From the NCBI GenBank assembly GCA_005776475.1, contig SXPB01000166.1, forward strand, positions 1 through 37,578: 37,578 nucleotides of DNA, written 5' to 3'. A program made the position numbers and the translations under genes. Shown here piece by piece: positions 19,301 through 27,331 of this stretch (the stretch's first letter is position 1; the number at the start of each line of letters is the position of its first letter). The notes under the pieces are model-generated. The model saw only the letters and a list, made by a program, of their open reading frames with translations. It had not been told where the DNA came from and ran no database searches. This DNA comes from Planctomycetia bacterium (GTDB lineage: Bacteria > Planctomycetota > UBA1135 > UBA2386).

Positions 19301-19386
19301 TGCAACTCACGCGTGCCGACGCCGATCGCATCGTCGCCACGATGGCGCGCGGACTCAGCGAACTGCCCGCCGCGCCGAAGCCCTGA
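16369..19386 (+). CDS. Trifunctional fusion: APH-like kinase, M23 peptidase-like domain, class III aminotransferase
   Basis: The protein has 1005 residues. Residues ~1-330 are an aminoglycoside-phosphotransferase/homoserine-kinase-like domain with the catalytic loop HGDANDYN (His196 onward) and the metal-binding DFGD (218-221). Residues ~400-545 match the M23 (lysostaphin/LytM) fold, with HLGLD (His429, Asp433) and HVH (522-524) where the zinc ligands lie. Residues ~565-1005 are a PLP class III aminotransferase, with SGSEANE for the phosphate and Lys842 in LGKPIANGYP as Schiff-base lysine. The pairing of such a kinase with the phospho-lyase-type aminotransferases (relatives of those acting on phosphoethanolamine or phosphohydroxylysine) suggests phosphorylation of an amino alcohol followed by elimination of phosphate and ammonia. 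There is no signal peptide, so the M23 unit is cytoplasmic and may be a binding or structural module. The start is the ATG at 16369, first after the repeats. The substrate is unknown. Confidence 0.92.
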   Translation: MAGVPTYSLADAEALALRVFGLRATAAVLPSDRDQNFLLREVDGARSVLKIANRNESRQLLEAETAAMLRLAPTHLVPVPMAALDGSHIATDRGHFVRRIAVVPGQPFGGTRLQTRDLRHSVGHALGTLTQALAGFDHPACHRDFDWDLTHASRVVRERAGLVKDPGLHGILRRCLAEYERTVAPVLSTFRRSVIHGDANDYNVLVDAREQRVTGIVDFGDMVWSPTVHDVAIAMSYATLDTEDPLAAAADVVAGFHARFALTEPEIATLFPLLCMRLCVSVCMAAAQQAQRPDNAYLGISQGPIAHTLPALARVHPRLAHYTFRQACGLMPVPHAPAVTAYLARAAKHAAPLLGIDLRTVPVAPIDMSAGSALLASDPRENVPARLDARIRDVLAAHDASVGAGGYDEARLIYDWPSQANASEPRTIHLGLDLSLAAGSPLHAPLDGVVHGFEDAVAEHDYGPLVVLRHHTDDPTPVAFYVLYGHLAPESLRGLAVGQAIARGTVFARVGSAPTNGNWWSHVHVQIATDMLDVPCNLDGAVRASMREVWKSVFVDPNLLLGIPSKMLPQHEPARAIEALRSAHIGKNLSISYGKAPLHIVRGAGQYLYDENAHRYIDAYNNVAHVGHCHPRVVRAVTEQLALLNTNTRYLQSQLTRYASALTAVLPPPLTVCFFTASGSEANELALRLARAHTGQRDLIVMDAAYHGHTTTLIDISPYKHAGPGGRGAPDWVHTSPIPDGFRTRGITGAAGPWFAEQVGRVIHRIQKAGRGLCGYIAETCPSVGGQILMPEGFLGDVYARVRAAGGVCIADEVQTGFGRLGTCFWAFEAHGVVPDIVVLGKPIANGYPMGAVITTKAIAASFDTGMEFFSTFGGSTAACAAALATLQVTLDEGLQERARTTGEHLLAGLRELMASHPIVGDVRGSGLFLGVELVRDRATLEPADWEAAFVVQRMRHRGVLAGTDGPYHNVIKLRGPMQLTRADADRIVATMARGLSELPAAPKP

Positions 19387-19432
19387 AGCGCTGCCGGGCG
19401 GCGGGCAACGCGTCGTCTGGCGTCCGGACCGG

Positions 19433-19717
19433 CTACAGGAACCGCAACGCGACCACGAGCGCAAACGCCACGACGACGAGCAGCGCCACCAGCCGCACCC
19501 ATACCGGGACGCGCGTCGGCGGCAGTCGTTCCGAGACGGCGTCCGGTGCCCGCCAACCGTCCGGCAGGTCGAGGTTCTGGTACTCCACTTCTGCCTCCGT
19601 CTGCCAGCCCGTCGTCGCATCGCTGCCGCACTCGCGGCAGACCGCGCTGCCGACGAACACGTCGGCGCCGCAGTGCGGGCATTCGAACTTCTCGCGAGTC
19701 GGTTTCTTCTTCGTCAT
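19433..19717 (-). CDS. Small zinc-ribbon protein with a C-terminal membrane anchor
   Basis: This 94-residue protein has a lysine-rich start, a zinc ribbon with two CxxC pairs (Cys13/Cys16 and Cys27/Cys30), a linker with an LPDGWRAPD stretch, and one hydrophobic helix at about 72-92 that would anchor it in the membrane with the ribbon in the cytoplasm. I know of no specific function. The start at 19717 (MTKKK) was chosen because the zinc ribbon follows directly; the frame stays open further upstream but that part is proline- and arginine-rich and looks non-coding. It converges on the trifunctional enzyme gene and is divergent from the beta-barrel gene. Confidence 0.75.
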   Translation of the reverse strand: MTKKKPTREKFECPHCGADVFVGSAVCRECGSDATTGWQTEAEVEYQNLDLPDGWRAPDAVSERLPPTRVPVWVRLVALLVVVAFALVVALRFL

Positions 19718-19833
19718 GGCCTCGGTGCCGACGGCCGCGTCGGGCGGCGTGCGGTGCGGGCATTCGACCGCACTCGCAGCGCGCCCGCCACTGCGGGGTT
19801 GCGCGGGCAAGACCGTTCGCGACGATCGCGCCC

Positions 19834-21168
19834 GTGCGTCGATCCCACGTCCTCTCTGCGCTGCTCGTTTCCGTGTCGCTGGTCGCACAAGAACAGGGCG
19901 AAGCCCCGAACCTGCGCGCCTACGACCCGCTGCGCGGCATGGACGCCAACGGGCGCATTCCCAAACCCAAGGTCCCCGGCGACATTCCCAATCCGGAACG
20001 GTGGCGCTACACGCCGGAAGCGCGCATGAAGCCGGGCAACCTGTTCGACCGGTTCCTGGTCAGTTCGTTCCTGAGCCCGATCGTGTTCCGCGAAGAGGAC
20101 ATCGGTTTCGGCGGCGGCGTCGCGTTGACCGACGTGGACTTCCGCAACCAGCGCTACCGCGAGTTCGCCAACATCCTGGCCACCTACAGCGAAGAGGGCC
20201 AACAGGCCTTCCGCATCAACTGGCAGCGTTGGCTGAACTACCGCGAACTGCCCGAAGGCGGCGTGCTGCGCGAAGAACGCAGCCGCGTCTACGGTCGCGC
20301 CGGCTACGAGAAGACGCTGACGCGCCGCTTCTTCGGTCTGGGCAGCCGCACGCGCGAGACCGACGAGACGAGCTACACCGAAGAACTCACCGCGTTCGGC
20401 GCCGGCATCCGCCTGTCGTTGCCCGACGCCGCCAGCGATTGGGTTGCCCGCACCGACCTGCAGCTCGAACACCACGGCCTGTCGCGCGGCCGCGTCACGT
20501 CCGTGCCCAGCACGGACCAGGTTTTCTTCGATGCGTTCGCCGAGGGCGACGGCATCGACCAGGCCTGGCTGCTCAACACTTTCGGCTGGGACACGCGCGA
20601 CAGCATGCACCAGCCGTACGAAGGCATCCGCATCGGCGGCCTGGCCAACGTCGCCTACGGCACCGGCGGCGAGTTCGGCGCCATCCTCGGCCTCGACGGC
20701 CAGCACGTGTTCGCGTTGCCGCCGTTGTTCCACCGGGGCGCCGAAGGCGACGAAGAGAACCCGCCGACCGACGTTCTCGCGTTCGGCGCCTTCGTGCAGG
20801 ACACCGTCGGCGACCTGCCGTACTACAGCCTGCCCTCGTTAGGTGGCACGCACACGCTGCGCGGCTTCATCGACAACCGCTTCACCGACCGGGCGGCGGC
20901 GCACTTCTCGGCCGAGTATCGCGTCAACCTGATCGAACGTGGCATCGTCTTCACCGACACCGTGCGCATCGAACGCATCGGCCTCGGCGTGTTCTACGAC
21001 TGCGGCACGGTCGCCGACGAACTCGGCGATCTCGCCGATGCGAAGTACCTCGACAGCTACGGCCTCGGCTTTCGCCTCGCGTTCTCGCGCGAAGCCGTGT
21101 TCCGCATCGATTGGGGCTTCTCGGCGGAAGGCGCGAACTTCACGCTCGCGTTCGGCAACAGCTTCTGA
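19834..21168 (+). CDS. Outer-membrane beta-barrel protein, BamA/surface-antigen type
   Basis: This 444-residue protein starts with GTG at 19834 (RRSHVLSALLVSVSLVAQ follows), giving a short signal peptide. The mature part alternates polar and hydrophobic residues throughout, as in a barrel. Features shared with the C-terminal domain of Omp85/BamA proteins are a GFGGGVALTD strand near residue 90, the LRGFIDNRF segment (the place of the conserved R-G-F/Y loop-6 motif) and a C-terminal phenylalanine in FTLAFGNSF, the usual barrel-assembly signal. There is room for few or no POTRA domains, since the barrel begins within the first ~80 residues. It could be a TamA/BamA-like insertase relative or a haemolysin-exporter-like barrel; the function is not set by the sequence. 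Confidence 0.78.
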   Translation: MRRSHVLSALLVSVSLVAQEQGEAPNLRAYDPLRGMDANGRIPKPKVPGDIPNPERWRYTPEARMKPGNLFDRFLVSSFLSPIVFREEDIGFGGGVALTDVDFRNQRYREFANILATYSEEGQQAFRINWQRWLNYRELPEGGVLREERSRVYGRAGYEKTLTRRFFGLGSRTRETDETSYTEELTAFGAGIRLSLPDAASDWVARTDLQLEHHGLSRGRVTSVPSTDQVFFDAFAEGDGIDQAWLLNTFGWDTRDSMHQPYEGIRIGGLANVAYGTGGEFGAILGLDGQHVFALPPLFHRGAEGDEENPPTDVLAFGAFVQDTVGDLPYYSLPSLGGTHTLRGFIDNRFTDRAAAHFSAEYRVNLIERGIVFTDTVRIERIGLGVFYDCGTVADELGDLADAKYLDSYGLGFRLAFSREAVFRIDWGFSAEGANFTLAFGNSF

Positions 21169-21186
21169 GCCGCGGCCGACGACGCT

Positions 21187-22191
21187 TCAGGACAACGGCA
21201 GGCGCGCCGCCAGTGCGCCGCGCGGCGGCACGAACACCGCATCGACTTCGCCTTCGATCGACGCCGGCAACGGCACGAACTGCAGGCGACGACCAAACCC
21301 CAGGTGGCGGCGCATGCGCAACTCATAGCCGCGGTAGCCGTGCCGCTCCAGTTCGTCGCGCAACGCTGCCGCGGAGTAGCCGGCGCGGTGCTGGTGTGCA
21401 TTCGCCACTTCGACGAACACCAGGGGCAGTCGCTGGCGCAGCGTGTCTTGCATGCCGCGCAGCACCGGCACTTCGAACCCTTCCACGTCGATCTTCACGA
21501 CCAGCGGTTGGTTGGCAGGCACCGCGGCGAACACGTCGTCGCTGCGCACCACCGGCACCTGCCATGTGGCGGTCGTCGCGGCCCCCTCGGGACCGGTCGG
21601 CGCGAGCGATCCCCAACCGGTGTGGCCGGAGTACTCGCGCAATTCCGCGGTGCCCGGAGCCTCGCCGAGTGCCTTGGCGACGATCTCCACGCCCGCCAGC
21701 CGATTGCGCGCGATCAGGTCTTCGAGGCGGCTGCGCAAGCGCGGATTGGGTTCGCAGGCGATCACGCGTCCGGAGTCACCGACGAGCCGGCGGCCGAGTG
21801 CGGTGACCATGCCGAGGTTGGCGCCGACGTCGACGAAGCAATCGCCAGGACGCAGCACCTGCTGCAACGCCGTTTGCAACGCCAGGTCGTGGTAGCGCGC
21901 CAATGCGAAGGTCAGCCGCTCCGACCAGTTGGCCAGGTCGAGCTCCATTTCGTAGCCGTGCAGCTTGCCGACCACGGTGCGGAAGCCGGTGCCGCACCAG
22001 CCGTCCGGCCGGTTGCCGCCGGCGGTCGCGTACAGCCAACCCCACATGGGCACTTCGCGGCGCACCATCGGCAACACCCAACGGAACAGCCATGGCATCG
22101 ATCGCTTGGCAGCTGGCGCCAATTCGTCCTCGCGTACGATCGTCTGCATGGTGGAGACCGGGCGCAGCATCTTAGGTACGCGCCACGTCAT
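21187..22191 (-). CDS. FkbM-family SAM-dependent methyltransferase
   Basis: The protein has 334 residues. The Rossmann-type methyltransferase core starts at DCFVDVGANLGMV (118-129, SAM-binding glycine loop), continues with an acidic strand end in IACEPNP (144-150), and has the FkbM signature VVKIDVEGFEVPVLRG (about 230-245). Such enzymes O-methylate sugars or other small molecules, often in cell-surface polysaccharide synthesis. The start may be 22191, 22170 or 22149; none has a clear ribosome binding site. It converges on the barrel gene with 18 bp between the stops and is divergent from the DUF1549/DUF1553 operon. No glycosyltransferase lies nearby, so the acceptor is unknown. Confidence 0.88.
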   Translation of the reverse strand: MTWRVPKMLRPVSTMQTIVREDELAPAAKRSMPWLFRWVLPMVRREVPMWGWLYATAGGNRPDGWCGTGFRTVVGKLHGYEMELDLANWSERLTFALARYHDLALQTALQQVLRPGDCFVDVGANLGMVTALGRRLVGDSGRVIACEPNPRLRSRLEDLIARNRLAGVEIVAKALGEAPGTAELREYSGHTGWGSLAPTGPEGAATTATWQVPVVRSDDVFAAVPANQPLVVKIDVEGFEVPVLRGMQDTLRQRLPLVFVEVANAHQHRAGYSAAALRDELERHGYRGYELRMRRHLGFGRRLQFVPLPASIEGEVDAVFVPPRGALAARLPLS

Positions 22192-22317
22192 TTGTCAGGG
22201 CATGCATCGGAGAAGTCGGGGTTGGGTCCGGATTCGTTATCGGCGTTCGTCTTCGCCGCGTGACAGACGCGCCGACCTGGGCCAAGATCGTGCAGCCCAT
22301 TGCCCTCCCAACTGGCC

Positions 22318-25300
22318 ATGCCACCGCGTCCCCTCGTCGCTGTGTCTCTTCTTGCGGCCTGCATCGGCCCTGCCTTCGCCCAGACCGCGGCGACCTCGGT
22401 GCGCTATGGACGCGATGTGCGCCCGATCCTGTCGGATCGCTGCTATCGCTGCCATGGCCCCGACGCGCAGACCCGCGAAGCGACGTTGCGCCTCGATGAC
22501 CGCGATGCGGCGATCGCGCCGCGCAAACATGGGGCGGCGATCGTGCCCGGGGATCCCGAATCGAGCTTGCTGTGGCAACGTGTGCGTTCCCACGACAGCG
22601 ACGAACGCATGCCGCCGACGAGCAGCGGCAAGCCGCCGTTGTCCAAGGACGAACTGCGCATCATCGAGACCTGGTTGCGCGACGGGGCGCCGTACGAAGC
22701 GCACTGGGCCTTCGTGCCGCCCGCGGCGACACCGGTTCCGGCGGCTGCGGCCAAACATCCCGTCGATCGGTTCCTCACCACCACGCGCAGCGCCCACAAC
22801 CTTGCGGCGAGTCCGGTCGCCGACCGCGACACCATCGTGCGCCGCGTGTTCCTGGTGCTGACCGGGTTGCCGCCGACGCCCGCCGAACGCGCCGCCTTCC
22901 TCGCCGACACGCGCGCCGATGCTTACGAACGGCTCGTCGATCGACTGCTCGGCGAAGAACCGTATGTGAGCCGCCACGCCGAGCATCTCGCCGGCATGTG
23001 GCTCGACGCCGGGCGGTACGCCGACACCAGCGGCATCCACATGGACGCCGGTCGCCAGGCCTGGGCGTGGCGCGATTGGCTGCTCGAGGCGCTGCGCAAG
23101 GACATGCCGTTCGACCAGTTCGTGGTCGAACAGCTGGCCGGCGATCTGCTGCCCGATGCCACCACCCAGCAGCGCGTCGCCACCGGGTTCTTGCGCAACC
23201 ACGTGACCACCGACGAAGGCGGCGCCATCGACGAGGAATACCGCATCGAGTACGCCGCCGAACGCACCGCCACGGTCGGCAGCGTGTTCCTCGGCCTCAC
23301 CTTCGGCTGCGCGCGCTGCCACGACCACAAGTACGACCCGATCAAGCAGGAGGACTACTTCCGGCTGTTCTCGTTCTTCAACAACAACCAGGAGCCAGGC
23401 CTCTATTCGCAGATCGCCGACGCCAACCGAGCCCTCGAACCGTTCCTCACGATCCCCACGGCCGAGCAGCAGGAACGGCAGCAGCGCATGCAGCAGGAGA
23501 TCGCCGCCGCCGAGCAGAAACTCAACGAAGTGACGCCGGAGGAAGTCGCTGCCTTCGCCGCGTTCCGCGCCGAACTGCGGCTCGACGACCAGATGGTCTG
23601 GCAACGACCCAAGGTCCTCACGGCGACTTCGAAGCACGGCGCCACCCTGACCGTGCAAAACGACGGCAGCGTGCTCGCCAGCGGCGTCAACCCAAAGCAA
23701 GACGAACACCAGTTCACGTTGCGCTCCGAGCAGAAGAGCCTGCGTTGGCTCGCCCTCGAAGCGTTGCCCGATGCGAGCCTGCCGCACGCCAAGGTCGGGC
23801 GGGCGCCGAACGGCAACGTGGTGCTTCAGCACTTGCGCCTCGAGAGCCGCCCGGCCGGCGACCCCACGGCGCCGTTCCGCCCGGTGGACCTGGTGTATGC
23901 CTTCGCCGATGTGGAGCAGGATGATGGCGACTACGTGGCCCACAACCTGCTCGCCGACGACAAGCGGGGTTGGGCAGTCGGCGCCCACAAGGCGAACCCC
24001 CGCCCGGCGCGTGCGGCACTGCTCGCCGCCACCGACTTCGCGCATCCGAACGGCACCGAGGTGCGGGTGACGTTGCGCTACAACTCGGTGCACGAACGGC
24101 ACGTGTTCGGTCGCGTCCGCCTCCAGCTCGCCGACGGCCAGGAAGCCGTGCTCGCCCGCCTGCCGATCGCCGCCAGTGCGTTCCACCTGGCTGGTCCGTT
24201 CGGGGAAGCGAGCGAGGATCTCTACGCGGTGAACCACGGCCCGGAGCGCACGGCCGCGTTCACCACCGAGCAGACGTTCGGCAAGATCCAGTGGAAGCTC
24301 AATGCGGTGCGCACCGACATCGGTGCCTACGCCGGGCTGCCCGAAGGACGCAACGTGCACTACGTCGGCCAACGGCTGTTTGCGCCGACCGCACGCCAGG
24401 TCACCGTGCATCTTGGCAGCGACGACGGGTTCCAGCTGTTCCTCGACGGCGCGCAGGTGGCCGAACGACGGGTCGATCGCGGCGTGGCGGTCGACCAGGA
24501 CGAAGCCTCGGTCACGCTGCCGGCTGGCTACAGCAGCCTGGTCCTCAAGGTGATCAACACGGGCGGAGTGGGCGGCTTCGCGGTGCGTCATGCCGCGCGG
24601 GCCGGCGAACTGGCGCGCGATCTGCAGTTGCTGCTGTTGCCGGAAGCCAGCCGCGATGCCGACCTCGTGCAGCGCGCCGCCAGCGCCTTCCGCGAAGTGC
24701 AGAGCCCCCACCACAAGCAACGGGTGGCCGCGATCGCGAAGACGAAGCAGGACCTGGCGGCGCTCGAAGCGTCGGTGCCGCGCGCGATGGTGATGCGGGA
24801 AGCCGAGACCGAACGCGCGACCTACATCCTGATGCGCGGCGAGTACGACAAGCCCGACAAGAGTCGGCCCGTCGCGCGCGAGTTGCCGTCGATGTTCGGC
24901 AGCTTGCCCGAAGGTGCTCCGAAGAACCGCCTGGGCCTCGCCCGCTGGCTGGTGTCGACCGAGAACCCGCTGCTGCTGCGCGTGCAGGTCAATCGGCTGT
25001 GGGAGTTCGTGTTCGGCCAGGGCCTCGTGCGCACGAGCGAGGACTTCGGCCGGCAAGGCGAATGGCCGAGTCATCCCGAACTGCTGGACTGGCTGGCGCT
25101 CGAGTTCCGCGCCCGCGGCCACTCGGTGCGCGCGATGCTGCGGCTGCTCGTGACCAGCGATACGTTCCTGCAATCGAGCCGCAAGGAAGTGCATGCGGCC
25201 GCGATCGATCGCGACAACCGGATGCTCGGTTGGTTCCCGCGCCGACGCCTGTCGGCGGAAGCGATCCGCGACCAAGCGCTGTTCGTGTCCGGACTGCTGA

Positions 25301-25869
25301 TCGAACGCGCCGGCGGCCCCAGCGTGAAGCCACTGCAGCCACAGGGCCTCTGGCAAGAGGTCGCGATGCCGCAATCGAACACGCGCAACTACACCGCCGG
25401 CAGCGGCAACGACCTGCGCCGACGCAGCCTCTACACCTACTGGAAGCGCGCCTGCCCGCCGCCCAACCTGCTGACGCTCGACGCGCCGACGCGCGAGTTC
25501 TGCACGATCCGCCGCAGCACGACCAACACCCCCCTGCAGGCGTTGGTGTTGTGGAATGACGAGCACTTCGTGACCGCCGCCCGGGCGCTGGCGCAGGACG
25601 TGTTGGCGAACGAACGCGGCGACGACGCGCGCATCGCCCAGTTGCTGCTGCGGTGCACGGGGCACGCCCCGGACGCCGCCGCGCAGGCCGCCGCGCACCG
25701 GACGCTGGCCCAGTTGCGCCAGCGCTACACCGCCGACGCGACGGCCGCCACCGCCCTCGCCGGCAGCGCGGCGAGCAACCAGGATCCCGCGGCCATGGCC
25801 GACCTCGCTGCGTTCGTCGTGATGGCGAACGCCTGTCTCAACCTCGACGCAACCCTCTGCATCGATTGA
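22318..25869 (+). CDS. Planctomycete cytochrome protein with PSCyt1, DUF1549 and DUF1553 domains
   Basis: The 1183-residue secreted protein has a signal peptide (MPPRPLVAVSLLAACIGPAFAQ). A PSCyt1 haem domain covers about 25-110, with CYRCH at 42-46 and a MPP ligand region. DUF1549 (PSCyt2) covers about 150-350, ending in a second haem-type motif CARCHDH (331 onward). A coiled-coil stretch lies at about 380-420, a middle part contains a PA14-like sandwich (HLGSDDGFQLFLDG, from about 694), and DUF1553 covers about 873-1130. The family is hugely expanded in planctomycetes and nearly always precedes a DUF1501 gene, as here. The role is inferred as periplasmic oxidation or breakdown of complex polysaccharides. 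The ATG at 22318 was chosen over an in-frame TTG at 22300. The three genes 22318-28087 form an operon. Confidence 0.95.
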   Translation: MPPRPLVAVSLLAACIGPAFAQTAATSVRYGRDVRPILSDRCYRCHGPDAQTREATLRLDDRDAAIAPRKHGAAIVPGDPESSLLWQRVRSHDSDERMPPTSSGKPPLSKDELRIIETWLRDGAPYEAHWAFVPPAATPVPAAAAKHPVDRFLTTTRSAHNLAASPVADRDTIVRRVFLVLTGLPPTPAERAAFLADTRADAYERLVDRLLGEEPYVSRHAEHLAGMWLDAGRYADTSGIHMDAGRQAWAWRDWLLEALRKDMPFDQFVVEQLAGDLLPDATTQQRVATGFLRNHVTTDEGGAIDEEYRIEYAAERTATVGSVFLGLTFGCARCHDHKYDPIKQEDYFRLFSFFNNNQEPGLYSQIADANRALEPFLTIPTAEQQERQQRMQQEIAAAEQKLNEVTPEEVAAFAAFRAELRLDDQMVWQRPKVLTATSKHGATLTVQNDGSVLASGVNPKQDEHQFTLRSEQKSLRWLALEALPDASLPHAKVGRAPNGNVVLQHLRLESRPAGDPTAPFRPVDLVYAFADVEQDDGDYVAHNLLADDKRGWAVGAHKANPRPARAALLAATDFAHPNGTEVRVTLRYNSVHERHVFGRVRLQLADGQEAVLARLPIAASAFHLAGPFGEASEDLYAVNHGPERTAAFTTEQTFGKIQWKLNAVRTDIGAYAGLPEGRNVHYVGQRLFAPTARQVTVHLGSDDGFQLFLDGAQVAERRVDRGVAVDQDEASVTLPAGYSSLVLKVINTGGVGGFAVRHAARAGELARDLQLLLLPEASRDADLVQRAASAFREVQSPHHKQRVAAIAKTKQDLAALEASVPRAMVMREAETERATYILMRGEYDKPDKSRPVARELPSMFGSLPEGAPKNRLGLARWLVSTENPLLLRVQVNRLWEFVFGQGLVRTSEDFGRQGEWPSHPELLDWLALEFRARGHSVRAMLRLLVTSDTFLQSSRKEVHAAAIDRDNRMLGWFPRRRLSAEAIRDQALFVSGLLIERAGGPSVKPLQPQGLWQEVAMPQSNTRNYTAGSGNDLRRRSLYTYWKRACPPPNLLTLDAPTREFCTIRRSTTNTPLQALVLWNDEHFVTAARALAQDVLANERGDDARIAQLLLRCTGHAPDAAAQAAAHRTLAQLRQRYTADATAATALAGSAASNQDPAAMADLAAFVVMANACLNLDATLCID

Positions 25870-25872
25870 CCC

Positions 25873-27324
25873 ATGCCACAGCTCGACGATTTGCTGGCGC
25901 TGACTCGCCGCCGCTTCTTCACGCGTTCGGCGCAAGGACTGTCGGCCGCACTCGGCGCGACCGCACTGGCGGCGAGTTCCCCCGGCCTTTCGCGGACGAA
26001 CGGGGATCCGGCGCCGGTGGGCACCCACTTCGCACCGAAGGCCAAGCGCGTCATCTACCTGCACATGGAAGGCGGGCCGAGCCAGCTCGACCTGTTCGAC
26101 CACAAGCCGCGCCTGCACGAATGGTACGACAAGGATCTGCCCGACTCGGTGCGGTCCGGCCAACGCCTGACCGGCATGACGTCGGGGCAGACGCGCTTCC
26201 CGATCGCACCGTCGATGTTCCGCTTCACGCGGCACGACAACGGCGGTGACGGCGCCGAGATCAGCGAGCTGATGCCGCACCTTGGCAGCGTCGCCAGCGA
26301 GCTGTGCATCGTGCGCAGCATGCACACCGAGGCGATCAACCACGAACCGGCGATCACCTTCGTGCAGACGGGCAACCAGCAGCCCGGCCGACCAAGCTTC
26401 GGCTCCTGGGCCAGCTACGGCCTTGGCAGCGACAACCACGACCTGCCGACGTTCTGCGTGTTGATCACGCAGGGCTACGGCAACATGCAGGCGCTGGCGG
26501 CGCGGTTCTGGGGCAACGGCTTCCTGCCCGGCCAACACCAGGGTTGCAAGCTGCGCAGCAGCGGCGATCCGGTGTTGTTCCTGCAGGATCCGCCCGGCGT
26601 GTCGCGCGTCGACCGCCGCGCCATGCTCGACTTCGTCAACGCGCTCGGTCGCGCCGAACACGAACGCGCCCTCGATCCGGAGATCGAAACCCGCATCGCG
26701 CAGCAGGAGATGGCGTTCCGCATGCAGATGTCGGTGCCCGAACTGGTCGACCTGTCGACCGAGACCGACTCGACGTGGCGGCTCTACGGCGAGGAAGCGA
26801 AGAAGCCGGGCACCTTCGCCAGCAGCTGCCTGCTGGCGCGGCGCTTGTGCGAACGTGGCGTGCGCTTCGTGCAGCTCTACATGCGCGGCTGGGACCAGCA
26901 CGGCAACCTGCCGAACGAGATGCGGCAACAGTGCACGGCCGTGGATCAGCCCATCGCCGCGTTGCTGACCGACCTGCGGCGACGCGGGCTGCTCGACGAC
27001 ACGCTGGTCGTCTGGGGCGGCGAGTTCGGCCGCACGGTCTACAGCCAGGGCGGGCTCGCGCGCGACAACTATGGCCGCGACCACCACCCGCGCTGCTTCT
27101 CGATGTGGCTGGCCGGAGCGGGCGTGCGGCGCGGCCACACGCACGGCGAAACCTGCGACCACGGCTACAACATCGTGCGCGATCCGGTGTCGGTGCACGA
27201 TCTGCACGCGACGTTGCTGCACCTGCTCGGCTTCGACCACGAACGGCTCACCTACCGGCACCAGGGCCGCGACTACCGGCTCACCGACGTGTTCGGTCGC
27301 GTGGTGAAAGAACTGCTGGCGTGA
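25873..27324 (+). CDS. Tat-exported DUF1501 protein
   Basis: The 483-residue protein begins with a twin-arginine leader, TRRRFFTRS (11-19), then a hydrophobic Ala/Gly/Leu stretch. The body follows the DUF1501 family, which has the alkaline-phosphatase/sulfatase fold: IYLHMEGGPSQLDLFDHKP near 60, VVWGGEFGRT near 380 and GRDHHPRCFSMWLAG near 400, which hold the metal-binding Asp and His residues of the fold. It starts 3 bp after the stop of the cytochrome gene, the standard planctomycete pair. The proteins probably act on the same substrate; the reaction is not established for the family as far as I know. Tat export implies folding with cofactor in the cytoplasm. Confidence 0.95.
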   Translation: MPQLDDLLALTRRRFFTRSAQGLSAALGATALAASSPGLSRTNGDPAPVGTHFAPKAKRVIYLHMEGGPSQLDLFDHKPRLHEWYDKDLPDSVRSGQRLTGMTSGQTRFPIAPSMFRFTRHDNGGDGAEISELMPHLGSVASELCIVRSMHTEAINHEPAITFVQTGNQQPGRPSFGSWASYGLGSDNHDLPTFCVLITQGYGNMQALAARFWGNGFLPGQHQGCKLRSSGDPVLFLQDPPGVSRVDRRAMLDFVNALGRAEHERALDPEIETRIAQQEMAFRMQMSVPELVDLSTETDSTWRLYGEEAKKPGTFASSCLLARRLCERGVRFVQLYMRGWDQHGNLPNEMRQQCTAVDQPIAALLTDLRRRGLLDDTLVVWGGEFGRTVYSQGGLARDNYGRDHHPRCFSMWLAGAGVRRGHTHGETCDHGYNIVRDPVSVHDLHATLLHLLGFDHERLTYRHQGRDYRLTDVFGRVVKELLA

Positions 27325-27331
27325 GCACCCC

